Source of the DNA: Ampelocalamus luodianensis
Taxonomy: Eukaryota > Streptophyta > Magnoliopsida > Poales > Poaceae
Direction of reading: 5' to 3'
Assembly (NCBI GenBank): GCA_036346255.1
Contig: CM070619.1
Span: 39,252,342 to 39,316,341 of the forward strand
DNA length: 64,000 nucleotides
In this document: positions 1 through 11,689 of the stretch, piece after piece
Numbering within the stretch: position 1 is the stretch's first letter
Layout: each line of letters opens with the position of its first letter
Translations under genes and position numbers: made by a program
Notes under the pieces: generated by a model
What the model was told of the DNA's origin: nothing
The model's database searches: none
The model's input: the letters and a program-made list of their open reading frames with translations, nothing else

Positions 1-1645
1 TGAACAACCAAAGGATCAAGAATGCCAAACTCCAAACATTTCATTTATCCGATACTACGAAAAGCAATCGACCTTTTTTTTTTCTTCTAGAAGAATCATC
101 ACCACTCCGACGCGTCACAATCTCTTGTGGACAGTCTTATCAACACCAAGAATAATTCACTCTTAACAAGATTCGTTATCCTCAACTCTTCCCTTATTAG
201 CCACCAAGGCTCACCAAAATGTTACGCACCCTTTATCATCTCATCCTCAAATGAGTGCATACTGATTCTTACACCCTCACTACAATAACCACTTTATTTT
301 AGAGGAACTAACTACACAATTTAAAAGGTTATTCCAAAGCCCTTCCATCAATGACATACTATTATCCGATAGTTCTACCATCATGTAATTATTGTTCATC
401 TATTAAATCCCATCAATTTTCTCTTACTAAAGCTCAACACCAAACTTTAATAGTCAATAATTGCACCTAACAATTACATACAATCACTAAACATCCACCA
501 AGGGTTACTCCAAGATTAATATCCACTAACACAATAATCTAACTCCTTTTGTACTTAACCATCCCAAACGGTTAGGTTAATCCATTGCGATCCGTTAATC
601 CAATTTACCAAAGAAGTTTACCAAATGTATCACTCTTAATGATCAACTCAATTCATCAATATTCCACACTTCTTGTTAACTCTACAGTTTACAATTAGGT
701 ATAGTTGTACTCTTAACCACGGCTCATCAAGAACTACTACAAGACACTTTCAAATTTATGAGCTTTCCTTTGAAGGATCTTAGTTATGATCGATCATGCA
801 CACACTGCAGACCTCACCGATAACACATATCATTCCCATCAATTTCTTTGTTTATAACCTCCATCTTAACCACAAGAAGACATCGCTAAAGAATTTAATA
901 TTTTCTTTCATAAAAGAGAACCATTCAACTTCAACACTAAATACCCAAGGGAGTTACATTGATTCAAAGCTTTCTTGTACTAAAGGACTTGCAAACGAAA
1001 CTTTTATTAACCAAAACATCAAGTGAAATAAATGGGTCATGTTTTCCAATAAGACAAACAGAACTCCAACACAAAGGCCAATCTTTACAATTAACCAAAT
1101 TCGCGTCGCAAGATTAACTCAATAGCTGGAAAACAATAAATGCTTTAAGGGGCAAAGTAAACCAATGGAAACGCATCAACTTTTCTCAAAGCAACCTATC
1201 AACCACAAGAATGAATAACCCAAGAGAAACTCATCAATCTCAACTGGATAAGAGTTGACCAAATTCAAATTCGTGGAAGAGAACAACTCTTTTAAGTCTA
1301 CTACTGCAAACGCTCAGATTACGATCTCTCATGTGGATACTTCGCTATTCCTATACCACGAACAGTGGTGTAACCTGGTATAGCCCAGGACCACAACCAC
1401 TACCTCCACCTCTCAACATGGGTTACCCCCACACATAATAACCATAGTATTATACTATAGATATATCAGATCATCTCAAAACAGGAATCATTAATACAAC
1501 TCAACATATGCGTAAATGCAATGCTTGACCCATCCCATCCTACTGTGCACCAGTGTGTCAGGTTTATAAGTTCATTAACCATTACAAAATTTCAGCAATT
1601 CAAGTTGCCTAGGTTGTAAATCCAATCACCACGGACCTACTGCCC
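1..1645 (-). pseudogene. Fossil gag-region interior of A1
   Basis: This is non-coding, C/A-rich on the plus strand, with stops in all frames. On the minus strand, about 225 bases after the primer site (around 1440-1380), there is a short Gly/Arg-rich stretch starting with a methionine. It sits where element B starts its Gly/Arg-rich Gag (45881, about 200 bases after its primer site). The same stretch recurs in G near 60750-60830. I infer a decayed gag, not a replaced one. The decay pattern is shared with A2, so the family multiplied after it lost coding capacity. Confidence 0.55.
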
Positions 1646-1657
1646 GCTCTGATACCA
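1646..1657 (-). other. A1 primer-binding site (initiator Met-tRNA type)
   Basis: GCTCTGATACCA is the exact reverse complement of TGGTATCAGAGC, the standard plant initiator-methionine primer site. It lies two bases left of the LTR start at 1660 and fixes the element's orientation as minus strand. Confidence 0.9.
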
Positions 1658-1659
1658 AC

Positions 1660-4010
1660 TGTAACACCCCAGCTCGACATGAGTCTGGAATGCTACTAAA
1701 CAAACCCTAATAATTCTAATCAAGGCAATTTTAGTAAATCTCGGCCGAACCTCCCTTGTAAAGTTAATTACACGGAGGTTCTAACATACAGATAATACAT
1801 GTATTAACTAAACTATCATCTAGAGACATCAAGAGATAAACAAAGACATGTTAAGTGTCTAACATAACTAGAAAGGTATGAAGTTCCACTACTCATCATT
1901 ATTACATTTAATCCATTACATAAGACAAAACATAATAATCTAAAATCAACCACGTTCAAGATCATTCAACTTTATTTAGTTCATGTGGTATGTGTGTGAC
2001 TAGCGATCTACTTCCCCATGCATGACATTCTTGGCTCTGGTACCTAAAACAACAATAAAGCAAGAGTGAGTCCATAGACTCAGCAAGTACATAAAGAAAC
2101 TACAACATCAACATACATATAAAGGAGATCAACATTAGAACAACTCATATGCAAATGCAATGCTCAAGGAACCTTTATCTTTAACTCTCGTGTGCATTAC
2201 ACGGTAATGCAGTATGCGACGCCGCCAAGATACCTACATGCTCGTGGCGCACGCACAGGACCAATTGCCCGTTACTCCGCAAGTAACGGGATCTTAAGCC
2301 CACACTCCACGAGTGAGGATCTCGGGCCCGCCATAATTATGACGGGATCTCAAGGAAACACACTTGGTCACCACATGACCAAGCCTCAATATGATTTCAA
2401 TATGCAAATGCTCATCATTTAATCATCATCAAATTACCAAAAGACAACAACACTTAATCATAGTAAAGCATGAGCATCATTTGAGCAATAACCATACTTA
2501 AGCATTCATTAAGTATACCATCTTGCTATGCATCCATATAACATATAACACACAATTTAGCCAATCATTCAAACAACATTGCACTTGCTTATCTTTTACT
2601 CATCATCAATTTACCAAAAGACGACAACATCATACCATAGTAAAGCATAGTCATACTTGGAGCAACCACCATACTTGAAACAATCATCATGCCAGCAATC
2701 TTGCTACACTATCATGTATCGAAACATACAAACATGGCCAATCAATCACAACCAAGTAACAAACAATGCACTTGCCTTAACCGCGTGCGAATGGAGGACG
2801 TGAAGACAGTGCGCTCTCGTACCAATCCCCACCTAATACATTAAGAATACAAACTAAGACCCCAGCAACGAAAAACATGAATTATATAAGCGAACACATC
2901 AAGTAACAGATTGCAACGCGATCTCGACCCCTTTCTTAGGTACTGAAATGCCCTCTGTGAACAGTCAAGTTCTAAAATTCATATCTTTCCGTACAGTGGT
3001 CCAAATTAGGTGTTCTTGGACTTCATTGAAAGGTAATCAAATTTTCCAACTAAACCTAGTTGGTGAGCCTCCTGATTCGGCCATCTAAAATCACTTTTAA
3101 TTGATTAACAAAACATCGATTTCACGTCACCCTTTCTGGACAGAGCACTAAAACTAACATAACTTTCAGCTCGTTTACCCAAATTTCGCGTTCTTGTGCT
3201 TCCTGAAAGCTACGACAATTATCTACAACTTTCGTTATACTGAGATCCTCTAATTCTCCTTTAACTGATCGCAAAGGTCAAATCACTAAAACCTGTCCAG
3301 AAACTGACAGGGTTGCAGAACAGCCGCACCAATAAATTCATAACTTTTGCTACAGGGTCCAAATAATATGATCTAGCACTTCATCGAAAGCTATTGACGT
3401 CCTCTACAACTCTCTAGGAGAAGCCCAAGACTGAATCCGCGCTTAACTACATCAAAACGTCTGTCTAACGCGATCTGTCCTGAGGAGACAGAAATACCGA
3501 CATTGCTACAACAATCAAAAGATGCATCTACTCGGGAATCCGGGTTACCCTTGATGAACGCTGATGACCAGGATGCCGCCCAAGAACCACCACCTTTCCT
3601 CTCCTCCTCCTCCTTCTTCTCCTTCCTTGGCCGCCACCATACGCGCGATCCTTCGCGCTCCTTCCTTGGACGACTAGCGGGAGGAGGTCGCGCCTGCCGG
3701 ACAGCGGGAGACATAGGGAGGGAGGTGCTTGACCAGGAGGCGCACAAGGGGGAGGCGGCTGCCTAGGGAGGGAGGGCGCAAGGGAGAGGAGGGGTAGGGC
3801 GGCTAGGGTTTGGGGAGAAAAGGGTGCCTCCCCTGGTCGGCCACCAAAGGCCTTATGGGCCGCCCAGCCCAGTTGTCTTAGTTTTGCGTTAAACCCTTCT
3901 TCTCCCACCCTTTTAATTATTTTCCGAAGGTCCTTCTCCGGATCGATTTCTAATTACTCGCTTCCTTTAAATCTTTAGGTTTTCTCCGAATCCTATTTTA
4001 GGGTATTACA
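1660..4010 (-). repeat. A1 5' LTR
   Basis: The LTR is 2351 bases with TG...CA ends. It matches the two A2 LTRs (23968-26224 and 38710-45364 after removing an insertion) along its whole length: the terminal TGTAACACCC block, the hairpin row, the repeated 'ggacttcattgaaagg' and 'cgcaccaataaa' stretches, and the C/T-rich leader near 3590-3840. Short reading frames inside it (3391-3908) are chance frames in GC-rich DNA. The five bases after it (CTTTC) are the expected right target duplication. Confidence 0.88.
2194..2380. repeat. Hairpin row in A1 LTR
   Basis: Successive short inverted repeats: GCATTAC/GTAATGC (2194-2210), CCCGTTACT/AGTAACGGG (2268-2290), CCCACACTC/GAGTG (from about 2299), a CCCG...CGGG pair around an AT-rich centre (about 2328-2345) and GGTCA/TGACC (2366-2380). 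Short 'ggatctcg/ggatctta' spacers separate them. The same row is found in both A2 LTRs and, in the other orientation, in H. Confidence 0.8.
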
Positions 4011-5673
4011 CTTTCGCCGCCATTGTTGAGTCAGAGCTCCTGGTGCAACCCAGCGCCCAAAGGGTTTTTCTTCCCTTCTTTTGCTTCGGTTTGTGTCCCT
4101 TACTTCTGGAGCAAAACCCCTAACTTAATTGTAGTTCGCTTTCACGTATAGCGTCAATTTTGGGAATTGCTTCGCAGCCGAATCACCCCTTCTTCCTCCT
4201 CGCCGGTAAGGAGCTCCTTTCTAATTCCTTGCTCATGTGGCATCTCTCGCCTATTGGGAAGATGTTGTGATGACCCGCCTCCCCATTTTGCTCAGCCGCC
4301 GTCTCCACTTTTTCTTCTTCGTCGTCGCCGCTTCGTCGCTAAGTCGCCCGACCTCCTCGGCACTCTCCGCATCCTCGTAGCCTTCTAGTAGTCCCTAGAA
4401 GCCGTGGCACCCGCTACTCGGATCAGCGAGCTTTGAGCGCCGCATTTCGACCGCTTTGGTCGCCGCGCCATCGCCGACTCACCGCTCGGGCCACCACCGA
4501 CGGTGTGGTGGTCCCGGTGTGCGTTATGCTATTGCGGTTCCATTTTGGCATTTAGCTCCCGCCGCCGCCTTTGGGTCGCCGCGACAAGCCGGAACACCTC
4601 GGGTTCGTTGTCCGACGAAAACGGCAGCGGCCGCAATATCGTTCGGACACGCAGAATGACGCTCATTAATGCTAATCATTGTTAATCATGGGTTAGTAAT
4701 CATTAGCGTCCTAAACCCACCTCCTCGCCACTTGCATGTGGGCCCGCACTTTTTAATCTCCCGTGCACTAACCCACGCGGTGCGTGGCCCACGGCCATCG
4801 ACCAGGCCCGCCATCTTCAAACCCCTGCGGCGCGTGTGTTTAAACCGGCATGTGACTTAGCGCCACCGACGAGTGGCCCTTTGTCGCAGAGTCCTGCTCA
4901 AATCGTGAACGCCCAATGAACCTCACCGCTCGATCTTGGATCTGTGGCCGGATCGTGGAGCAATTGATCGTCCGAAGCTCCTCAATCCCAGCCCTTCATC
5001 GCTTGATCGACGGGCCAGATGGGCGCATCCGCCGATCCGATTGCCATCTCGACCGGGACTGTTGGATCTTGATCCAACGGTGAGCCTCCGTGGTGCCGTG
5101 GTGGGTGGTGTGGCGCGCGCGGTGCTGCGTGCCGCTCGATCCAGATCGACGGTCCATAATCAACCACGTCTTTTCTTTCGGTTAAGGATATAATTTCCTG
5201 AAGCTTTATCTTTCCACGAAAATGTTGTTAAAACTTTAGAAATTCATATCTTTTTCATTATAGATCCTTTTTGGGTGATTTCAGTAGTGTTAATTTTCTT
5301 TTAGGCTAGAGATTAATCTAGAAATGTTTTCCGGCCCTTTTAAGAACCAGAAATGTTGTGAATCGATTTTAGCCTTTTCAGCCTCTATTAAATATTCCAA
5401 AAATGCTATAAAAACTTAGAAAATCTATAACTTGTTCTCTGTAAGTCCAAATAGAGCGAACTAAATTTTGTTAATTTCCTTTAGGGATGAACTTTAGTGA
5501 AGGACCAGTTTGCTAGTGGTCTTTGCTACTGATATAAAGGATGTCCTAGTTTTAGAACTTAGAAAAATCATAACTAATTCGTTGTAACTTCAAATGACCT
5601 GAAAATTTATATGGATTATCAATATACCAGTAGGTAGCTACCATAAAAATTTCAGCTCCAAAATATTTCTAGA
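4011..5673 (+). repeat. Giant LTR D, middle part before copia insertion
   Basis: This is sequence of the D/E family, matching E from about 33035 onward (shared 'gccattgttga' block, then the GC-rich leader, then the AT-rich stretch with repeated 'aaaatctataac' phrases). The beginning of D lies left of A1 and outside the window. The part ends in the duplicated CTAGA (5669-5673), directly followed by copia element C. Frames at 4167-4860 and 4936-5193 are GC-rich chance frames with no recognisable domain. Confidence 0.75.
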
Positions 5674-7228
5674 TGTGGATATCATGAGGATATGTGCACG
5701 ATATTAGGATGATGTTACAATTGGCAATTACACTTTTGGTTTGCTATTTCTCGTGTTTTCGGCAAATGTCCCAAGATCGTTGATTCAGCGGTCCGATCTG
5801 GCGCTGAAGCGTCGATCGTTAGTATGGTCGACCGCCATTGAATGGCGGTCTGACCGGTTTTGTGCTGAATGTTGATTTGATTGGCTAATTGGTTTTGAGT
5901 TAAGTCATATCCATGTTTATCCTTGTATATGTGTCGCATATTGCATGGTTTCACTAACGGGTCAAGTTGTGAAGAACTTGTTCCGAGACGATTTCTCCGT
6001 CTATTGTCGTGCAGGTGTTTTGAAGGTCAATGACGGTCAACGGCGAGAGGATCGGGACTAAGCTTGGAGAGCTGAGGTCCAGAACGGTCATGGATGCCGG
6101 GTGAGGCCAAGTGGCTCAAGCGTGGTGCAGAATGGACGAGGATGACCGAACGGGTAGTTCGGTGCGACGGGTTGATCAAGCGGCGCGGGGGTCGGTGCAA
6201 GTGCCTTGGTGGTTCCGGAGGAATCTGGACGGGAGAGACTTGCCGACATGATGAGAGCCGTTGATCAACCTACACGTGCGAGCAAGCGATCGCTTCGACA
6301 GACTGGACTCGGTCCATGGAGAAGGATCGAGAAGGGGTATTTTGGTAATTTCACCAAATACCGGCTTTGTGACGGTTGGCTAAACCACGCGCGGACGCCG
6401 CAAGATGAAGTGGTTTAGGTCAAGAGATAATGGTTTCAGCCGCTTTAAAAGCGTGCGTAAGTGTCCTGTTCATGTGTGCTCATGGATTGAGCTCTTGTCC
6501 TCCTTGAGGGAGTGGTCAGAACAAAGAACATCATGATTCAATCCATGGATGATTATCCAAAGATGTGTCTCTTTGTGTTTTTCCTTCTCATTTTATGATT
6601 TTGAGTCAATCTTTGATCTTTTGGTTTTGGTTGATCTCTTGCCCACTTCTATCTTGCTGTGATGTGTGGGAATACATCTAGGATCATCAAGATCATCAAT
6701 CTCCCACGAGCAAGTTTTAGATCGTGTTTTTCGCTTTGGCTTTGTTTTGAACCTTCCTTCGTAAAACTGAAAAGATCAAAACTTTGAAGTAGATCTTTCG
6801 ATCGTCACTTGGAATAGGTTCCGATATCATTGGGAAGTTGTGTTCCAAATTTGCTCAAGTTTGGCCGTGTAGATCAAAAGTTAGATCGATTTTGGTTTTG
6901 AAATAGTGCTGAAATTCGCTGCGTGCTGATTTTACTATTCACCGGTCCGACTGGCTCCAGAGTCGGCCCGATCGTCTGCATCGGCCGACCGCCTCAGAGC
7001 GGCCCGACCGCTCTGCTCATCAACACTGTTCATCAAGCTGAAAAATTGTGTTTCGATTGTTTCTTCCGGGGTTTGAAGGAAATTCAACATAAGTCTTCCA
7101 TCGTGGTTTTCTATTGATCTTCATAGCTCTCATAGCTATAGGAGTGAAATTTGTGTTGAATCTAATATTTAAAAAGAAAATTTGGTTAAGCTCCTATTCA
7201 CCCCTCTAGTCGCCTTTCCGGTCCTACA
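5674..7228 (+). repeat. C 5' LTR (promoter-deleted)
   Basis: The LTR is 1555 bases, TGTGGATATC...GGTCCTACA. Against the 3' LTR it lacks about 172 bases that correspond to 15305-15476, joined at 'catg|tgtgctc' near 6474. The missing block holds the TATA box and the leader. A TG-type microhomology at the junction fits a simple deletion. Confidence 0.9.
5830..5850. promoter_or_regulatory. CpG-rich palindrome in C 5' LTR
   Basis: GACCGCCATT and AATGGCGGTC form perfect 10-base arms around one central G. The same palindrome is kept in the 3' LTR at 14677-14697. Conserved CpG-rich palindromes in the LTR are a reported trait of Sireviruses. Their function is not known from this sequence. Confidence 0.7.
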
Positions 7229-7229
7229 A

Positions 7230-7241
7230 TTGGTATCGAGC
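7230..7241 (+). other. C primer-binding site, one base short
   Basis: TTGGTATCGAGC follows the LTR end by one base. The usual site is TTGGTATCAGAGC, so the A of CAG is missing. Either the primer site is damaged or the base was lost in the consensus; the same CAG-to-CG change recurs elsewhere in the window. Confidence 0.8.
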
Positions 7242-7283
7242 ACGGTTAGCTCTTCTTATAGATCTTAACCGGTCTTTGGAGCC

Positions 7284-8468
7284 ATGGCGATCGACAAGTA
7301 TGCAAACAAACCACATATCTTTGATGGATCTGATTTTTCTTATTGGAAGACTCGATGCAATTATACATCGAGGCTCAAGGGCACGCTATTTGGCTTAAGG
7401 TCAAAAATCCATATGTTGTGCCACCATGACGATGTGATCACTCCGGATGTTGAGGCTAATAGCAAGGCTCAAACTTTCGATTCAAGGGCTTAGTCGATCC
7501 GAGTTTGAGCGTGTTGCTCATTTGAGGTCCGCTCATGAGATCCGGAGGACTCTTTGTGATTACCACGAGGGTTCTCTCGCGATCAAGGAAGTGAGACAGA
7601 ACCAACTCAAGAAAGAATACTCAAAGATCGAGCAAAAGCCCGTGAGTCTTTAGATGAGTTGTGGGAAGGTTCTCCAAGATTCGCATAATCTTGTATTGTG
7701 GATCTTGTCTTCACTGAATCCGAGAATGCACGCCGATTTTGGGTGCTCTTGATGTGAGAGTTTGGGGATGAAAATCACTTCCATCAATGACAACATTGTC
7801 ATGAGTGAGCTTACCATGGACAAGCTCTACTCGAGGTTGAAGATGCATGAGATTGACTTTATCTCGCGTCTCCCAAGACAGAGTCGATGGCGTTAGTGGT
7901 CGACCCTTCTAAGGGTAGTTCTTCTGATTCTTTTGATTTTAGCTCATCTGGTCTTTCTTTGTCCGCTTGGCATTCTTTGAGCGATGAGCAACTAGAGAAG
8001 ATACCTGAGGATGACTTAGCCCTCCTATCCACCAGATTCTCGAGAGCATTCAACAAAGTAAGAAATAGGAGGAGAGGTGGACCTATCACTTGTTTTGAGT
8101 GTGGTGAGCCAAATCACATTCGCTCCAAGTGCCCCAAGCTGAAGGGCAAAGAGGAGAAGGATTTTCGGAGACATCCACAAGCTAAGGATGCAAAAGCTAA
8201 GAAGCCCAACTATCGCAAGTTCGTCAGCCGGGTCCTTGCCGCTCTCGAGAGTGTTGATATGAGCGATGTGGACTCGGGGACGGAGGACGACGACGATGAC
8301 TCCCATGGCAAGAAGAAGACTCATGATTTCACCGGCATGTGCTTCATGGCCCGGGACAGCCACGACGTCGACTCCTCCAACGACGACGAACTCTTCAGCG
8401 ATCCCGATGAGGTATGTCCATCACCAAATGAAATGAAACGTGCTTTGGTTGTTCTGAACAAAAACTAA
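7284..8468 (+). pseudogene. C gag, N-terminal part with CCHC zinc knuckle
   Basis: The start ATG at 7284 lies 43 bases after the primer site and opens with the copia Gag pattern (a 'FDGSDFSYWKTR' type motif). Frameshifts occur near 7490, 7650 and 7880, after which a long frame (7887-8468) carries a CX2CX4HX4C knuckle at 8091-8132, followed by a Lys-rich then a strongly acidic Asp/Ser tract. Gag forms the particle and binds RNA through the knuckle. The frame stops at 8466-8468, just ahead of the second Gag part. Confidence 0.8.
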
Positions 8469-8514
8469 GAAGCAAGCTAAAAAGATAAAGAAACAGGATA
8501 CCATAATTGAAGAC

Positions 8515-9645
8515 TTGAACCTAGAAATTGTTAGGCTCAAATCTATTAAGCCTACAAATGATTGTGATTCTTGTCTTAGCTTGATGTTTGATCTGACCAA
8601 TCTACAAACTACTCATTCCTCTGTTACAAATCAATTAAAAGATGCTCTTGATGAAATTGAATCTCTCAAGTCTAGTCCTTCTTGTATGAATGCTATTGCT
8701 CTAGATGTGACTCCTGTAGATGCTATTCCTTCACCTTGTTTAAACTGTGCGTTGCTTGAATCAAAATTGAATAGCGCTACAAAAGAATTGCAGAAATTTG
8801 ATCCTAGTCATACTTGCTCTCATTGTGAGGATAATAAGGTCAAAATGAAAGAGATGACTGAAATGGTTCTTCATTCTAGATCTGCATCATGTGAAAATTG
8901 CCCTAAACTCACAATTGAGAATGATGCTCTAAACAAGGCTTTAAAGGAGAAAGCTAATATTGAAAAATCCATGTTCATGACTGCATCCAAGAAAGATATT
9001 GACTCTTCTTGCCGTATCTTGTGTACTGAAATTGAAATGAATGTAGATAAGATACAAGAGGCATTTAGAGATAAATTTAAGGAACAGTTGAATAGGATTA
9101 GGAATTCATATTGTGTGTCTTGTGAGGCATTAAAAGTTGAGATAGCTATTCTCAAGGATGAGTATGATGAGGCAATCAAGTCTAGTAATTGTTCGTCATG
9201 TAAGGACATAGCCAAAGAAAATGATTACCTAAAAGATACTCTTGAGAGATTTACTGGTGGGAAGAAGAACCTCAACATGATTCTTGATACATCTAAGGTG
9301 AGTGTGAAGAATAGTGGCTTAGGTTTTAATTCAATAGAGCATTCCAAGAACCATCCACCTAAGATCACGAGAGCTGTTGAGAGTGGCTTGTTTGAGGTAG
9401 AACCCCCTGAACCATCTAAGATTGTCTTTAGATCTGCAGGTTTTGCCCAAACTTCTTCTAGCAAGACAGGTGTTTCTACTTCAATAGGTCAGACCCCTCA
9501 AAAGGTCAAGTACCATTGCACCTTCTGCAAGAAGGATGGCCACATTGTTGAGTTCTGCTTCCGTAGAGCTAAGATTGAGAGGAAGGGGAGGATGAGTGCT
9601 TTGAGGTCCATTAGAGGAGTTCCTTCACCTCATCAGAGTCTCTAG
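8515..9645 (+). pseudogene. C gag, C-terminal part with six CxxC motifs and a second CCHC knuckle
   Basis: One frame of 376 residues. Six CxxC pairs (CDSC, CLNC, CSHC, CENC, CVSC, CSSC) recur through residues about 19-240, most followed by a leucine/glutamate-rich stretch of coiled-coil type. A CX2CX4HX4C knuckle ends the region (9517-9558). Long Gag regions of this build are usual in Sirevirus-type copia elements. The part is split from the first Gag part by a stop at 8466 and continues toward the protease after another stop at 9643. Confidence 0.75.
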
Positions 9646-10370
9646 AGCCATGCACTGCCTTTCATGCTAGACATAGGCCTAGGTTGGTAGATGACTTCTT
9701 TGACTCCTTTGGAGGTTCTAGGCGCTGCTCGGTTTGGGATATCATGAGGAGAGACCACGGTAGCATCTAGACAGGGGAGTACCGACCTTTGGTAGGTCGA
9801 TTCGGAGAGGTCTAGGTGTTTCTCATGTGCATTCTGATGATTTTACTCTTAATCGGTTTATCGCTGCTTCTCATCGTTGTTCCTCAAGATCGTGTGACTC
9901 AAGATCGATTCCTAAGTCTTTATTACTAACCCCGATCGAGGCACAGATGTTTTCGCTTATGCCCCGTAGGTCCGTCGTGCGAGAAGGAGGACATATGGCT
10001 TGTTGACTCGGATGTTCTCGACACATGACTGGAGATTCTAGATGGTTCTCCTCCTCACACGCATCCGCAATGAGTTGATCACATTTGGGGATGCTTTCGC
10101 ACGGACCGTGATGCCAAGGGCACATGCGCGTCAACAACAAGTTCATGCTTAAGAATGTCGCTTTGGTAATTAAGCTAAGGTATAATCTGCTATCTGCTTC
10201 TCACCGCTTGATGAGGGTCCGAGGTAAGGTTTAAGAGTGGTGAGTGTAGAGTTCGGACTCTTCAGTGAGAATGTTTTTGGGATCACTAGGTTTGAGAGGA
10301 TTTTTAGTGCTGATTTGTGTCTCATCCGCCTCAGCTCTAGATGTCTTGTAGCTTCGATTCTCATGATCTA
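9646..10370 (+). pseudogene. C protease region, frameshifted at the active site
   Basis: Around 9994-10050 the frame reads a WLVDS motif, then after one missing base a CSRHMTG-type motif, which is the copia aspartic protease signature (DSGCS-H-M). The run 'gactcggatg' has one G fewer than the motif needs. The rest of the segment is in pieces across frames, so this protease is not readable as printed. Confidence 0.7.
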
Positions 10371-11296
10371 GTCTTATGGCATCGTAGACTTGGTCACATA
10401 GGTTTTGACCACTTGACTAGAGTCAGAGCAAGGATTTGATTAGAGGGTTGCCTAGGTCAAGGTGTTAGAGACCTAGTGTGCGCTCCTCAGAGACATGGTA
10501 AGATGGTTTCGCTTCTCATCCACCTCTTACTTTAGTAATGACTGATGGTCCAGTCGCTTTTGCACTTAGACACTGTTGGTCCTTCTAGGGTTCAGTCTGC
10601 TGGTGGAAAATGGTATGTGCTTGTGATTGTGGATGACTTCTCCAGGTATTCATGGGTTTATTTTCTGGTTTCTAAGGACGAGGTTTTTGGATTTTTTAGA
10701 GAATTGGTCCTTAGACTAGCTGTTGATCTTCCCGAGCTTTGAGAGTCATTAGGAGTGACAATGGGACAGATTCAAGAACTCTTCTTTTGCCACTTCTGAC
10801 CGATAGGGGAATTGAGCATCAGTTCTCTTCTCCTAGAGTTCCTCAGCAGAATGGCGTTGTAGAGAGGAAGAACAGGACCCTTGTAGAGATGGCTAGAACC
10901 TTGCTAGATGAGCATTCCACACCTAGGAGATTTTGGGCTGAGGCGATCTCTACTGCTTGTTATGTGTCTAATAGGGTTTTCTTGAGATCTGTGATTGGCA
11001 AGACTTCTTATGAGCTTAGATTTGGTCATAGGCCTAAAGTCTCTCATTTCAAGATTTTTGGTTGCAAGTGCTTCATTCTTAAACATGGCAATTTGGATAA
11101 ATTTGAATCTAGATGTTCTGATGGCATATTCCTTGGATATCCTGCTCATTCTCGTGGCTTTCGTGTATTTAATTTGGATACTAACAAAATTGTTGAGACT
11201 TGCATAGTCACTTTTGATGAGGCTAGTCCCGGTACTAGACCCGATGTCGCAGTACACGTGTTTCGATATTCGAGAAAGCATCTTCGCCGACGATGA
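10370..11296 (+). pseudogene. C integrase
   Basis: A GAG-pre-integrase motif (HRRLGHIGFDHL) begins at 10380. The core has the catalytic acids of the DDE family: Asp at 10569-10571, Asp at 10757-10759 (SDNG) and Glu at 10862-10864 (VVERKNR). The last two are 35 residues apart, the expected D,D(35)E spacing. A frame change near 10738 separates the first Asp from the other two. The enzyme would insert the cDNA into the host chromosome. Confidence 0.88.
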
Positions 11297-11689
11297 CTCG
11301 AGGATGAGGACCCAATTCTTCCTCAAGTTTCTTCGAGATGGTTGGAGAGCTCACACACTACCCCAGCCTTCACCGAACAACCTCCTCCTATCTTCACCGA
11401 CGATCCGAGTGGCTCTCGCTCCTACCTCAGCCTCATGAGGTAGAGGCCACTGCACTGTGAGCTCCTCTTCATATTCAGCGATGACATCCGCTGAGCGGAT
11501 GATTGGGATTTCAATGAGCGAGTCACTCGCTCGTGTTTATTTCTCCCGATTCTCATGCACATTCTCGCTTTTGTCGCGTCTTTTGAACCCCGAGATGTCA
11601 CCCATGCTTTATCCGATTCCTCTTGGGTCAATGCCATGCATGAAGAACTTGAAAATTTTGAAAGAAACAAAGTCTGACCTTAGTTGAAC

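Larger units (their letters stand above)
1..4010 (-). mobile_element. Element A1: Ty3/gypsy-type non-autonomous LTR retrotransposon, left part outside window
   Basis: The right end is an LTR that begins TGTAACACCCC at 1660 and ends GGGTATTACA at 4010. It is preceded by the reverse complement of a methionine-tRNA primer site, so the element reads on the minus strand and this is its 5' LTR. The interior (1-1645) has no open frame of useful length, but it aligns by eye with the interior of A2 near 28500-28628 and 36928-38696. The two are clearly the same family. The element lies inside giant LTR D, whose sequence resumes at 4011. The left LTR and the left target duplication are beyond the window. 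Confidence 0.85.

Noticed and set aside
3391..3908. Frames in the A1 LTR leader
   Set aside because: Low-complexity C/T-rich stretch; the two A2 LTRs change the frame.
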